A stretch of 9,814 nucleotides of DNA, taken from positions 1 through 9,814 of the forward strand of contig JAMOPO010000034.1 of assembly GCA_027064425.1 (NCBI GenBank), given 5' to 3'. Source of the DNA: Methanobacteriota archaeon. GTDB lineage: Archaea; JAADCQ01; Methanopyri; Methanopyrales; Methanopyraceae. Shown here in pieces: positions 1-6,983 of this stretch (the first letter of the stretch is position 1; every line of letters begins with the position of its first letter). The notes beneath the pieces are model-generated. The model did no database searches and was not told where the DNA came from. It worked only from the letters and a program-made list of their open reading frames with translations. Both the position numbers and the translations under genes were made by a program.

Positions 1-292
1 GCCTGTGAACGCGTCTTTTCCGGGTAGGTAACGAACCCGCGAGCGGGATGATCCGCGATCGTTCGCCCTTCAATTTAGGCGGGGCCCGCTCTCGGAAGCG
101 TCCGCGCGTGCAGGTAGCCTCGACCCTCCGAGGGGTCCACTGAGTTCGGGGTCTAGTGCTGGGAGTGTAGCGTCCCAAGGAAGGGTTAGGGAGTAAACCG
201 GCGCCCCTCAGGCCGACAGGGCTAGTCCGGAATCGGGTGAGCCCGGTGACCGGACCCGTCGGGCCGGGGAAACCTCGATCGGGTGGAAGGGC
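1..292. other. Gene-less left edge
   Basis: No frame stays open with a credible start on either strand. On the minus strand a short stretch from about 297 downward reads RKPFHPIEVSPARR, which resembles coding sequence and may continue the relic described at 293-1234 in another frame. The plus strand has stops in all frames. The GC-rich inverted stretches around 235-280 are compatible with leftover high-GC coding sequence, and I could not fold them into a known RNA. Confidence 0.4.
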
Positions 293-1234
293 TTACGACC
301 CGCGCTGGATCCTCAGGGAGTGGAAGTGAAGGGCGTCGAAGGCTCGCAGGATCGACTCCCGGTTCCCGTGGCGGACGTTCACCGGGAGTGCGGGCGCGAG
401 CGTGATCTCGGTCGCCGGTGGAGGCCCTCCCCGGGTTCAGCGCCGGTCGCGCTGGCCCGGGCGGTGGTCCTCCCGAGCCTCGCCCCCGAGGACGCCGAGA
501 AGGACGCGCTGCTACCGTCGTTAGCGACCGGTACCGGCACGGCCGGGGGACGTGCGAGCGGGCTCCTCTCCTTCAACGCTACCCGACGCCCGCGCGTGGC
601 GCTGCGGGTGCACGAGCTCGAAACCGAAGCCGCCTCCCCTCCCTTGCCGGCCCAGTAGAGGTGTCGCCCGCTGGTAAACTAGGGTACCGAACTCGACGAC
701 CGCGCCTCCGGGGAGTCCACCGGGTTCCCCGAAGATGAACTCAATGCCGTGCGGCGTGGCCTCATCCGGAAAACGTCGCAGGGTTCGCCGGCTCGGGGTC
801 CGCGCTCAAGTCCCCACAGGGTGTCGGTGGAGCGGACCGCGCGCTCGGGTTGTCGAGTTGAGGAGCGCGCTCCCCACCGCCGATCTGGACAGGCTCACGG
901 GACCGGCCGCGACGGGTCCCAAACTGCGGGAAGACGTCACCGAACCCCTCGGACCACATCGAGCGTTCTCCGGCGGGCGGGTCCTCACTCCGGACGGACG
1001 GTGTGCACCCCCCACGGGCTTGAATCGCGACGTTTGGCGGTGTCGGGGGCACCGGTCGGCGTCCCAATGATCCACCCACCGCGCCCGTCGGCACCACCCC
1101 GGCCCTCGGGCACCCAGGGCGCCCTCCGACCACCGGGCCCTCCCGAGCCCACGGAAGATCACCGAATCCACCCGGCGTTTCCGGAGGCCTCCCGACCCAC
1201 CTACCACCATGAGTCCGAACGCCGCGCCCTCATC
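293..1234 (-). pseudogene. Eroded coding region, distal part
   Basis: Three minus-strand stretches read like real protein but lie in different frames. The clearest runs from 784 to 650 (45 codons, including PHGIEFIFGEPGGLPGG and VVEFGTLVYQ). Another runs from 412 to a TAA at 293-295 (39 codons, including LAPALPVNVRHG and ILRAFDALHFHSLRIQ) and looks like a natural C-terminus. A third, from 1234 to 1141, contains AAFGLMVVGGSGG and VDSVIFRGLG. Between them the frame is lost repeatedly, so at least four or five indels or stops are needed. The long plus-strand frames over the same bases are Arg/Pro/Ser-rich and look like antisense shadows. The product is not recognised. I see no catalytic motif and no clear membrane segment. 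It may be the 3' half of the same ancestral gene as the relic at 1542-2200, or a separate gene. Confidence 0.5.
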
Positions 1235-1541
1235 AGCCCGCGTGGAGAACCGCGCCCGTGACCGGGCAGGGCGAGCGACGACCCCGCCGCGTTGCGGAGC
1301 TCGCCCCCTGTAGTTGGAAGGCGCAGACCCGCGTGGCGGGACGTTCCCGCCGAGCGTGGCGGCCCGGTGGTTAGCCCGCGCCGCGCTCGGCGGTGACTCA
1401 AGCCGTTGGGAGGGTCGCCGGGAGCCGAGTGACCGGCGAGTCCCGCCCGGGGTGCGTCGGGCTGGGTGTCGGCGGTGCACGCCCGGCGAGCGCGGGCGGG
1501 TGGAAGGTTTCTGGGTCGCCCGGAGCCAATGTAGCTCGCCC

Positions 1542-2200
1542 TCACCACCGGTCGCCATCGTGGCCGTTCAGCCCGATTACAAAGGGACGATTGGCCAAGA
1601 CCCGGGCCGCGAGGTGATGGCTCCGGTAAGAGGCCTTTCACCTTGGACGCGTCGGGCGTCGGCTGGTACTCCGCGGGCTTCCGGGCGGCGGTCCCGGCCC
1701 TGTCGGGGAGTGGGATGAGTCGCGTTGATCCCGGCTTCCTACCCGCCGGGCGGTGCCGCGGGACGGTCAGCACCGGGAGGTGAGGTTGCTCCCCGTGGGA
1801 CCCACCGGTCCGGGGGTGGTAGGGGCGACCAAGCCGTCGAGAACGGGCCGAGGTCGCTGGACAGCGAGACTCCCGTGGGCGCTCCAGGATCCGACCGTGA
1901 GCGGTTGGGTTCGCTCCAGAGCCACCCGTGAGGGGGTTAGTGACCGTGATCGCCATCGCCGGGAGCAGTCTCTCAAGCTCTCCCCAGGGAGGGTAGGTTC
2001 GACCTTCACTGCTAATCCATTCGAGGCGGTTGGAGGCCGTGGACGGGGTGAGAGCCGTGAGCTCGCTGAGCGGTGCCGGGATGGGGGCTGGACCGGCCGT
2101 ACGCCACCGGCGATGACCGGGACGGTCTGGGTCAGGGAATTCCTTCGGTGACCCGGGTGATGGCGGCGTGGACGGAGGTTCGTAAGGTCCCGCCACTCAC
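1542..2200 (-). pseudogene. Eroded coding region, proximal part
   Basis: On the minus strand, protein-like stretches follow one another in different frames: 2200-2132 (GTG start, VSGGTLRTSVHAAITRV, then TGA), 2073-1921 (51 codons, with ASNRLEWISSEG, ELERLLPAMAITVTN and NPLTGG), 1925 downward (ALERTQPLTVGSW), 1680-1621 (PAEYQPTPDASKVKGLL), and 1598-1542 (LANRPFVIGLNGHDGD, then TGA). An uninterrupted 331-codon minus-strand frame covers 1201-2196, but its composition swings between protein-like and Pro/Arg/Ser-rich, so I do not accept it as an intact gene. The ancestral product may have been a secreted or surface protein with Thr/Ser-rich beta segments, which is an inference from composition alone. 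The family is not recognised. The relic ends a short distance upstream of the divergent promoter at 2246. Confidence 0.45.
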
Positions 2201-2245
2201 CAAGCCCGACCGGGCCCACGGGAGGCGCGTGCGCCCGAGGTCTTT

Positions 2246-2261
2246 CCGGAAATCTTTATCC
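2246..2261 (+). promoter_or_regulatory. Archaeal BRE/TATA promoter
   Basis: The string CCGGAAATCTTTATCC has a purine-rich BRE-like part (GGAAA) directly followed by a TATA-like box (TCTTTATC), standing out as the most AT-rich stretch in otherwise very GC-rich surroundings. In archaea transcription usually begins about 25 bases downstream, which would put the start near 2280-2285. That leaves a leader of roughly 85-130 bases before the membrane-protein gene, depending on which start codon is used. It separates the eroded minus-strand region from the intact plus-strand genes. Confidence 0.55.
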
Positions 2262-2412
2262 GACTTCGGAAAAGTGAGGACCCCCGACAGGGACGGCGCG
2301 TGGTTCCGACGCCGACCTGATCTGCCTGCACCACGCCCTCGCGAGATCCGGCGAGTTCACCCCCGAGTTGCACGGTGGACGGGCACCAGAGGCCCGGGGC
2401 GTCCATCCGGTG

Positions 2413-3606
2413 ATGTCCCCCGATTCGACCGAGCCCCCGAAGTGGATGCGGGCGCTGTTCCACCACGTCACAGGCGCCTTGTTCGGCCTGGTAGCGGCGT
2501 ACTACTGGTGGTCAGGTGACATCGTGGAAACGATGGTGTTCGGCTCCTTGAGCGTCGTATTCTCGGCCGCTGGACTCTGGACATTGCTAGCTCGGGCCCA
2601 TCCGGCCCCTCGGGATCTGAGGTGGTTAAGCCCCAACACCGTTTGGTATCACACGGTCTCTCCCGCCCCACCGCTGTCGTTGTCGATCCCACTGACGTGC
2701 GCCTCGATCGTCGCCGCCGTGATCTCCCCTCTCCTACTGCGGGGTGAGTTCCTCCTCGCGATCTTCCCACCGTTCGGGCTGTCGGTCCTGGCCTCCCTAC
2801 TTCTGCCCCCTACGCTGGGGCTGGGTTGCGTGAGGGCCCTGTGCGCGTGGGGCCGTACGGTACTCCTACTCTCGCTCGGGTACTGCGAGGTCGAGGTGAT
2901 CGCGGACGGTGACGTCGAGATCTCCGGGTTTCGCGAGCTCCGGTCCTTCCCGATCGAGCACGAGGAGATACCCGGTCTACGGATGATCGTGGGATACTTC
3001 CCGCCTGGAGTTCACAAAGTCCGCGTGCCGGACCGCGGGTTCCTCTTCCTGAGGACGAGGGGCTTCTGCTTACTCCATGGACCGTGGGAGCTCCCGGGGG
3101 ACGAGAGGGAAGCGTTCCGGCTCGCCCGATCGTGGGAGAAGTTCTCGATGGTCTACGCGGCCCTGTGCCTGCGAGACGGGCGCCCACCGGATTCAGAACA
3201 CGTGCGAGGGATCATGAAACACGTGAAAAACAACTCTCGGAAGGAATTGAGAGTAACGTACTTCGGGGTCGAGTTCAGGTGGGGGAAGCTGCTGTTCGGC
3301 AGCTCGAGCCTGGACTATGTGATTCTAGCCATGATACCGCTGATCCTCCTAGTCTGGTACACGATAGGGTTTCCCCAGTCTACTACCTTGAGATCCCTGG
3401 TGTCAGTCGCCCTACCATTGCTCGGCGGCATAATGCTCGCGCTCCCGATCGCCTGGCGTAACCGCAGGGTCGTCAGATCGGGGAGGTGGTATCTGCTCCT
3501 GAACGAGCGGGTCCGAGTGCAGGGGATGCTCCCGAGCTCGTGGATGGATGAGGACGTGAGCTTCCTCGTACTCTGGAAGTTACTCAACGCGTTGGAGGAA
3601 GACTGA
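2413..3606 (+). CDS. Polytopic membrane protein of unknown function
   Basis: Intact 397-codon frame from ATG at 2413; alternative in-frame starts are GTG 2410 and TTG 2368. The ATG is chosen because MSPDSTEPPKW leads straight into the first helix, though no good Shine-Dalgarno site sits at normal spacing. Hydrophobic segments lie at about residues 14-33, 37-61, 88-108, 112-139 and 140-158, followed by a mixed-charge soluble domain (about 159-298, with DGDVEISGF, FPPGVHKVRVPDRGF and HVKNNSRKELRV). Two more helices follow at about 300-320 and 326-347, then a short charged tail ending in ALEED. There is no cleavable signal peptide, nucleotide-binding motif or recognisable transporter signature. 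The middle domain is probably cytoplasmic or exposed, flanked by membrane bundles. GC falls to about 54% over 3241-3420 compared with about 67% near the start. It is first in a co-oriented series of envelope-type genes. The family is not recognised. Confidence 0.82.
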   Translation: MSPDSTEPPKWMRALFHHVTGALFGLVAAYYWWSGDIVETMVFGSLSVVFSAAGLWTLLARAHPAPRDLRWLSPNTVWYHTVSPAPPLSLSIPLTCASIVAAVISPLLLRGEFLLAIFPPFGLSVLASLLLPPTLGLGCVRALCAWGRTVLLLSLGYCEVEVIADGDVEISGFRELRSFPIEHEEIPGLRMIVGYFPPGVHKVRVPDRGFLFLRTRGFCLLHGPWELPGDEREAFRLARSWEKFSMVYAALCLRDGRPPDSEHVRGIMKHVKNNSRKELRVTYFGVEFRWGKLLFGSSSLDYVILAMIPLILLVWYTIGFPQSTTLRSLVSVALPLLGGIMLALPIAWRNRRVVRSGRWYLLLNERVRVQGMLPSSWMDEDVSFLVLWKLLNALEED

Positions 3607-3873
3607 GCCACGGTGGCCGACCCGAACCCGACGAGTGGGACGCCCCCTTCCCGAGACCAGGTAACGCTCCACAGCTCGAGCACGGCCAGCGTGGATCCCC
3701 GCCGAAAACGCGTCCTCCCCACGCGGCCAACCGCTCGGGACTCGACCCGGGGAGCCTCCCGTCGAAGGAGTTCTCGGGGGTGCGACGTGGCGTTACCACG
3801 CCAAGTCGGTGGAGCGTGCGATATGATCGAATCAGAGTGGCTTAACATCGGAGTGAAGAGGTGGGAGGAGCCG
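3607..3873 (+). pseudogene. Decayed spacer, probable relic of a surface protein
   Basis: This stretch separates two intact genes. One frame is open from GTG 3613 through to the TAG at 3946-3948 and therefore runs into the anchor-like 24-codon frame, but its middle is Arg/Ser-rich (RRKRVLPTRP) and does not look natural. A neighbouring frame looks better over about 3705-3830 (PRGQPLGTRPGEPPVEG, GGATWRYHAKSVER) before a TGA. The simplest reading is the remains of a short secreted protein whose C-terminal anchor is the better-preserved part. It could also be non-coding leader for the genes downstream. Confidence 0.4.
3858..3870 (+). promoter_or_regulatory. Strong ribosome-binding region before the 24-codon frame
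   Basis: GAGGTGGGAGGAG carries two Shine-Dalgarno-like matches, GAGGTG (10 bases before the ATG at 3874) and GGAGG (5 bases before it). This is the best such site in the window and is the main reason for treating the tiny frame that follows as possibly translated in its own right. Confidence 0.5.
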
Positions 3874-3948
3874 ATGCCAGTCTCCGTCTTGGCGCTGGTC
3901 CTAGCGCTAGCAGCGCTAATGGCCCGGAGGCGCAGGGTCAGCGCGTAG
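3874..3948 (+). CDS. 24-residue hydrophobic peptide or surface-protein C-terminal anchor
   Basis: The frame encodes one hydrophobic helix (VSVLALVLALAALMA) followed by four consecutive arginines and a short tail (RRRRVSA). A helix followed by an Arg cluster at the very C-terminus is the architecture of archaeal and bacterial sorting signals (the CTERM type processed by archaeosortases or exosortases), and the acidic/proline residues just before it in the same frame (EEP) would suit such a tail. Two readings are open: the frame is the preserved end of a decayed surface protein whose body lay in 3613-3873, or it is a genuine small membrane peptide made from ATG 3874, which has a strong ribosome-binding site. 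It ends 11 bases before the next gene starts, so the two could be cotranslated. The helix codons are palindrome-rich (TAGCGCTA, AGCGCT). Confidence 0.4.
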   Translation: MPVSVLALVLALAALMARRRRVSA

Positions 3949-3959
3949 GGGGTGCGGTC

Positions 3960-5615
3960 GTGAGAGACGCGCTCCTCTTCCTCTTTCTTCCAACCCTTCT
4001 CGCGCTCTGTGCGGCATCGCCCGCGCTCGCGGACGTCGAGGGTGACCTACTTGACGACCTGCACCTGGTTCGCGAGAGGTGGGAGGAGGCGGTTCAGCTG
4101 TGGCGCGCGGGCGAGGTTGGCGTCGTGATCGTCCCCTCGTCCGCCCCGGGAGTGTGCTACCTTCCCGACGGTGATCCACCCTTCGTCGGTCCGGTTGGTG
4201 GAGTCGAGTTCAAGCCTGGTGGAGTGCTCGTGGTGCGCACGCCCACTGGAACGCTCGAGTACCGCTTCAGGCCGCCCATCCTGGTGAACGACTCGACGGT
4301 GTGCTTCTCGGACAGGCTGTGCGAGGTGGACTGGATGAATCAGGAGGGTAGGCCGTCGGTCGGCGTCGAGGACCTCAGGACGGGCGCTCAAACGGCTTAC
4401 ACCGCTCCCTTCAGAGTTACCGACTTCCTGCCCGGACCGCTCGAGCTGGCGAATGTCGAGTACCACCTCGCGCCCGACCGATGTACGCTCACGTACTACA
4501 TCATCTCGAGGAGGATCCACGACCGGTACCTCGAGCTGACCGTGCGCATCCCACGAGAGGGCGAGCCCGAGTTCCACGCTCGCGTGGTGTACGATCCTCA
4601 GCGCGTGCTCGAGCTGCGGCGTACGCTGAAGGAGAAGGAAGAGATCGAGCGGACGACGGGAGGTAGCGGCTGGTGCGTCGTTCACACGCTCGAAGGTGCA
4701 AGACTAGTCTGGTTGGGCTTCCGACCGCCGGAGGACGCCCCGCTTACCAGGTTCTTGGACCGCGCGCGGAGGCTGTGCGGTGAGTTCGAGAGATGGTGGA
4801 GTGTCCTCGACGTCTCCGCCCTCGACCTCCTCGCCTGGTGGCTCGAGTGGAAGCTCCGCTGGCCCAACGTCCGGCTCGTCCCCGGGGAGACGGACTGGGA
4901 GCGGCGCTGCTACTACCTCCTCACTCAAGCCTGGCCCGCGATCGTCCCGGACCTCCTTGCAGCCGCAAGCTCGCTCTCGATAATACTTCCGCTCGTGCAC
5001 TTCGAACACTGGTGGTTTGAGAAGCTCGAGCCCGTGAGTGAGAAACTGCGGGCTCTCGGCCCGCTCGGTCAGTTCCTGGTGGCGGTCGCTTACTACACGC
5101 CCGTGGGATTACTCGAGGGGTTCCTGGGCGAGCTCGTGCTGCCCCTCCTTATCCGGGTCGCGGTGGCACCGATCGAGACTCTCCTCCCCTGGATCGGTCG
5201 ACTGGACGCGTCCGCGCTGGCGCTCCGGGCGTTATTCTGCACGGTGGCACCCGTCGTGGACACGCTCGCAATGCAGCGGGTAGCCAAGCTTACGGGCTCG
5301 CCAGTCCTCGCCGCGCTCACCTTCGCCCTCCTCGACAGGCTCTGGGTGGTTCGGAGTCAGTGGTTCAACCCCAGCTTCTGGCTGTCCAGGGCGCTCCCGT
5401 TCACCGAGATCGTGCTGGCTAGCGGGGCTCGAGCGCTCCCCTGCGCGGTTCTACCGCCTTCACTCGCCGTACTCCTTTACGCCCTCCAGAACTCTGGCAT
5501 CATCCTCCTCCCATGGCCCGAGGTGAACCTGGACGCCGAGAACCAGCACTGCCTACTCCACGCCCTCCTCACCCCACTCCTAGAACGGATCACCGAGAGG
5601 ATAGCGCCCGTGTGA
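3960..5615 (+). CDS. Secreted/membrane protein with large extracytoplasmic domain
   Basis: Intact 551-codon frame. The frame is open further upstream, but GTG 3960 is chosen because it is preceded by GGGGGTG at 3948-3954 and begins a clean signal peptide: charged VRD, a hydrophobic core to about residue 18, and an ASPALA-D cleavage site near residue 24. Residues 25-320 form an extracytoplasmic domain that starts with an acidic amphipathic helix (LDDLHLVRERWEEAVQLW) and continues with beta-rich segments, with cysteines at about 65, 115, 121, 175, 239, 273 and 317 that could form disulphides. It ends in a Trp-rich part (ERWWSVLD, LAWWLEWKLRW). From about 324 onward are several hydrophobic segments (about 324-346, 368-405, 415-435, 445-462, 480-518), then a polar tail ending in LLERITERIAPV. 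No enzyme motif is visible. It lies 8 bases upstream of a secreted coiled-coil gene, suggesting one operon. The family is not recognised. Confidence 0.85.
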   Translation: MRDALLFLFLPTLLALCAASPALADVEGDLLDDLHLVRERWEEAVQLWRAGEVGVVIVPSSAPGVCYLPDGDPPFVGPVGGVEFKPGGVLVVRTPTGTLEYRFRPPILVNDSTVCFSDRLCEVDWMNQEGRPSVGVEDLRTGAQTAYTAPFRVTDFLPGPLELANVEYHLAPDRCTLTYYIISRRIHDRYLELTVRIPREGEPEFHARVVYDPQRVLELRRTLKEKEEIERTTGGSGWCVVHTLEGARLVWLGFRPPEDAPLTRFLDRARRLCGEFERWWSVLDVSALDLLAWWLEWKLRWPNVRLVPGETDWERRCYYLLTQAWPAIVPDLLAAASSLSIILPLVHFEHWWFEKLEPVSEKLRALGPLGQFLVAVAYYTPVGLLEGFLGELVLPLLIRVAVAPIETLLPWIGRLDASALALRALFCTVAPVVDTLAMQRVAKLTGSPVLAALTFALLDRLWVVRSQWFNPSFWLSRALPFTEIVLASGARALPCAVLPPSLAVLLYALQNSGIILLPWPEVNLDAENQHCLLHALLTPLLERITERIAPV

Positions 5616-5616
5616 G

Positions 5617-5622
5617 GGGGTC
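5617..5622 (+). promoter_or_regulatory. Ribosome-binding site for the secreted coiled-coil gene
   Basis: GGGGGT lies just after the TGA of the preceding gene and 7 bases before ATG 5630. It sits only one base before GTG 5624, so ATG 5630 is the better-spaced start. Confidence 0.4.
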
Positions 5623-5623
5623 T

Positions 5624-6439
5624 GTGAGGATGGTGTCGAGAAGTTTCGTGCTGGTGTATTCTCGGTGATCGTCCTGCTGGCGCCCGCTCACGCGGCCCCA
5701 TAGTTGATGACTGCAAGGCCAAGTGCAAGGAGGTCAGGGAGCGTTTGGGCAAGGCGGTCCAGGCATGTGACGACCTACTGAGGTTACTGAGGAAGTGTAA
5801 GGAGAAAAACGTGGATGTTTCCGCGGAGGAGCACGACGTTCGCTTGGCCAGGGAGCGATTAGCTGAGGCGTTGCCCGTGCTGGACTGGGCCTTGGAGAGG
5901 TTGGAAGATATCGACAGCGCCGTCTCTGGAGACGAGAGGTTGCTCGTGGAGGCCGTGGACGGGTCCAACGGGCTTCTTGCGGCGCGGTCCACTCTCTACG
6001 ACATGTTGAAGGATCTCGATGATCTCGAGGGGATACTCCGGGACGCCAAGAGCGCGTGCGAGAATTTCCTGGCGGGGAAGGCGGATGAGAAGGTGTTCAG
6101 GAGCGGTTGGACGGTGTGCTGGCCCGGGGTGCCGGGCTGGTGGGCACGGCGGCCAGCCTGCGGGGGTCGGCGTATCGAGTGGGGTCGCTGGTCGACGCCG
6201 CCTGGGTTCGCGTGAAAGACCTGGAGTCGAAGTTACAGGAGGAGCGAAGGGCCGCCGAAATCGAGCGGAAAAGGATTCTCCTAACCCTCGGTGGTCTCGC
6301 ACTGGGTCTGCTGACGGCGACGGTGCTCACGATCAACCAGCAATTGCAGCCTGTCCTCGCCACCTGGCTCGGCGTACTCGGTCAAGTACTGACGCTGGTA
6401 CTCCAACTAGTCAACACCTTCGTGGCGACGCCCACGTGA
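5624..6439 (+). pseudogene. Secreted coiled-coil protein with C-terminal anchor, frameshifted
   Basis: Three frames together spell one sensible protein. From GTG 5624 or ATG 5630 a signal-peptide start (MVSRSFVLV) runs to a TGA. The next frame gives the rest of the hydrophobic core and cleavage region (FSVIVLLAPAHAAP), ending at TAG 5701. A third frame from about 5703 gives a long helical, acidic domain (CKAKCKEVRERLGKAVQAC, then LERLEDIDSAVSG and LYDMLKDLDDLEGILRDA) with four cysteines near its start. Around 6093-6098 the frame moves again, to QERLDGVLARGAGLVG, a charged helix (DLESKLQEERRAAEIERKR) and about 40 hydrophobic residues ending in VNTFVATPT. All three shifts are repaired by adding one base. 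If repaired, it would be a roughly 270-residue exported coiled-coil protein with a C-terminal membrane hairpin or helix. Expression of the intact form is doubtful. The start lies 8 bases after the preceding gene. Confidence 0.7.
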
Positions 6440-6967
6440 CCCACCACCGATCCTCCTCCACCACTTCAGGTCCCCCAGTACCGGCCCATGCCGGCGACGG
6501 AAGGTACCGAAAACCCTCAACCACGGGCGGGCCACCGCGGACTTGAAGTCGGTGAGTGCGGGTCGGACTCCGTGTAGCAGACCCCGGTTCGAGCCTCCGC
6601 CTCCACCCCATATACCTTCCCGAACCACCCGCACCTCGAACCCGGCCTCGACCCAGGACTCGATCACCTCGCTCGGGTGAACCCTACCGTACTCATCCTT
6701 GTACTCCTGCACGAGCAGGTGCTGGTACTCCGCCCGGATGCCCTTCGGATTCACGTCCAGCTTCTCCATCACGAGGTCGAACTTGCCCAGCCCGTAGGAG
6801 GTCAGGAAGAGCACCGAGGCCCAGGTGTCCGTGAAAGCCCCCAGAAGGAGTCTCGGGACCTCCCCCACACGTGCGTCCCACGATCACCGGCACGCCCGAC
6901 AGGTGCACGACATCGAACACGCCTCGAGGAAGTCCTTCCTACCCACGACCTCCCCAACTCCGATCAA
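6411..6967 (-). pseudogene. Broken gene of unknown family
   Basis: Reading down the minus strand from TTG 6967, LIGVGEVVGRKDFLEA shifts frame to VFDVVHLSGVPVIVGRTC at about 6920, then shifts again to EVPRLLLGAFTDTWASVLFL and a long well-formed stretch (YGLGKFDLVMEKLDVNPKG, EYQHLLVQEYKDEYGRVHP, VIESWVEAGFEVRVV) down to about 6620. Beyond that, two further shifts are likely: VYGVEAEARTGVCYTE, then PPVVEGFRYLPSPAWAG, ending at a TGA at 6411-6413. At least four indels are needed. The best-preserved part looks like an alternating alpha/beta soluble protein without signal peptide or membrane helices. I cannot name the family. Its start lies about 17 bases after the TAA of the upstream relic, so the two were probably one operon. 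Its end overlaps the end of the convergent plus-strand gene by about 30 bases. Confidence 0.6.
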
Positions 6968-6983
6968 TCACCGCAGCGCGGGG

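Noticed and set aside
120-300. Structured RNA (RNase P RNA or SRP RNA-like) because of GC-rich inverted pieces and GGGGAAACC
   Set aside because: The conserved core motifs expected for archaeal RNase P RNA or SRP RNA are missing and no extended pairing scheme could be drawn.
320-738. Overlapping plus-strand frames of about 110 codons as small genes
   Set aside because: Their composition fits the antisense of the minus-strand relic segments at 784-650 and 412-293, which read far more like protein. There is no ribosome-binding site.
806-1558. Uninterrupted 250-codon minus-strand frame as an intact gene
   Set aside because: Extremely Arg/Pro/Ser-rich over most of its length, with just one short credible stretch at 1234-1141. 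Neighbouring frames give better protein in several places.
1201-2196. Uninterrupted 331-codon minus-strand frame as an intact gene
   Set aside because: Only some portions look like protein; the rest is Pro/Arg/Ser/Gly-rich and the better coding signal moves to other frames. Long open frames arise easily in DNA this GC-rich.
5650-5705. Programmed frameshifting in the signal peptide
   Set aside because: No slippery heptamer or strong downstream structure is visible, and two consecutive programmed shifts within 45 bases plus a third later would be without precedent that I know of.
6533-6604. tRNA-like text: GACTTGAAGTC followed about 45 bases later by GGTTCGAGCC
   Set aside because: The T-loop-like GGTTCGAGC is not flanked by a pairing stem (two mismatches of five), the anticodon-like part is only a palindrome, and no matching acceptor stem is present. 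The bases are better explained as part of the broken minus-strand gene.
6600-6967. CARF-like or other CRISPR-associated sensor fold in the reassembled minus-strand relic
   Set aside because: Only a vague alternating strand-helix pattern. No signature motif, no partner nuclease domain and no CRISPR repeats in the window.
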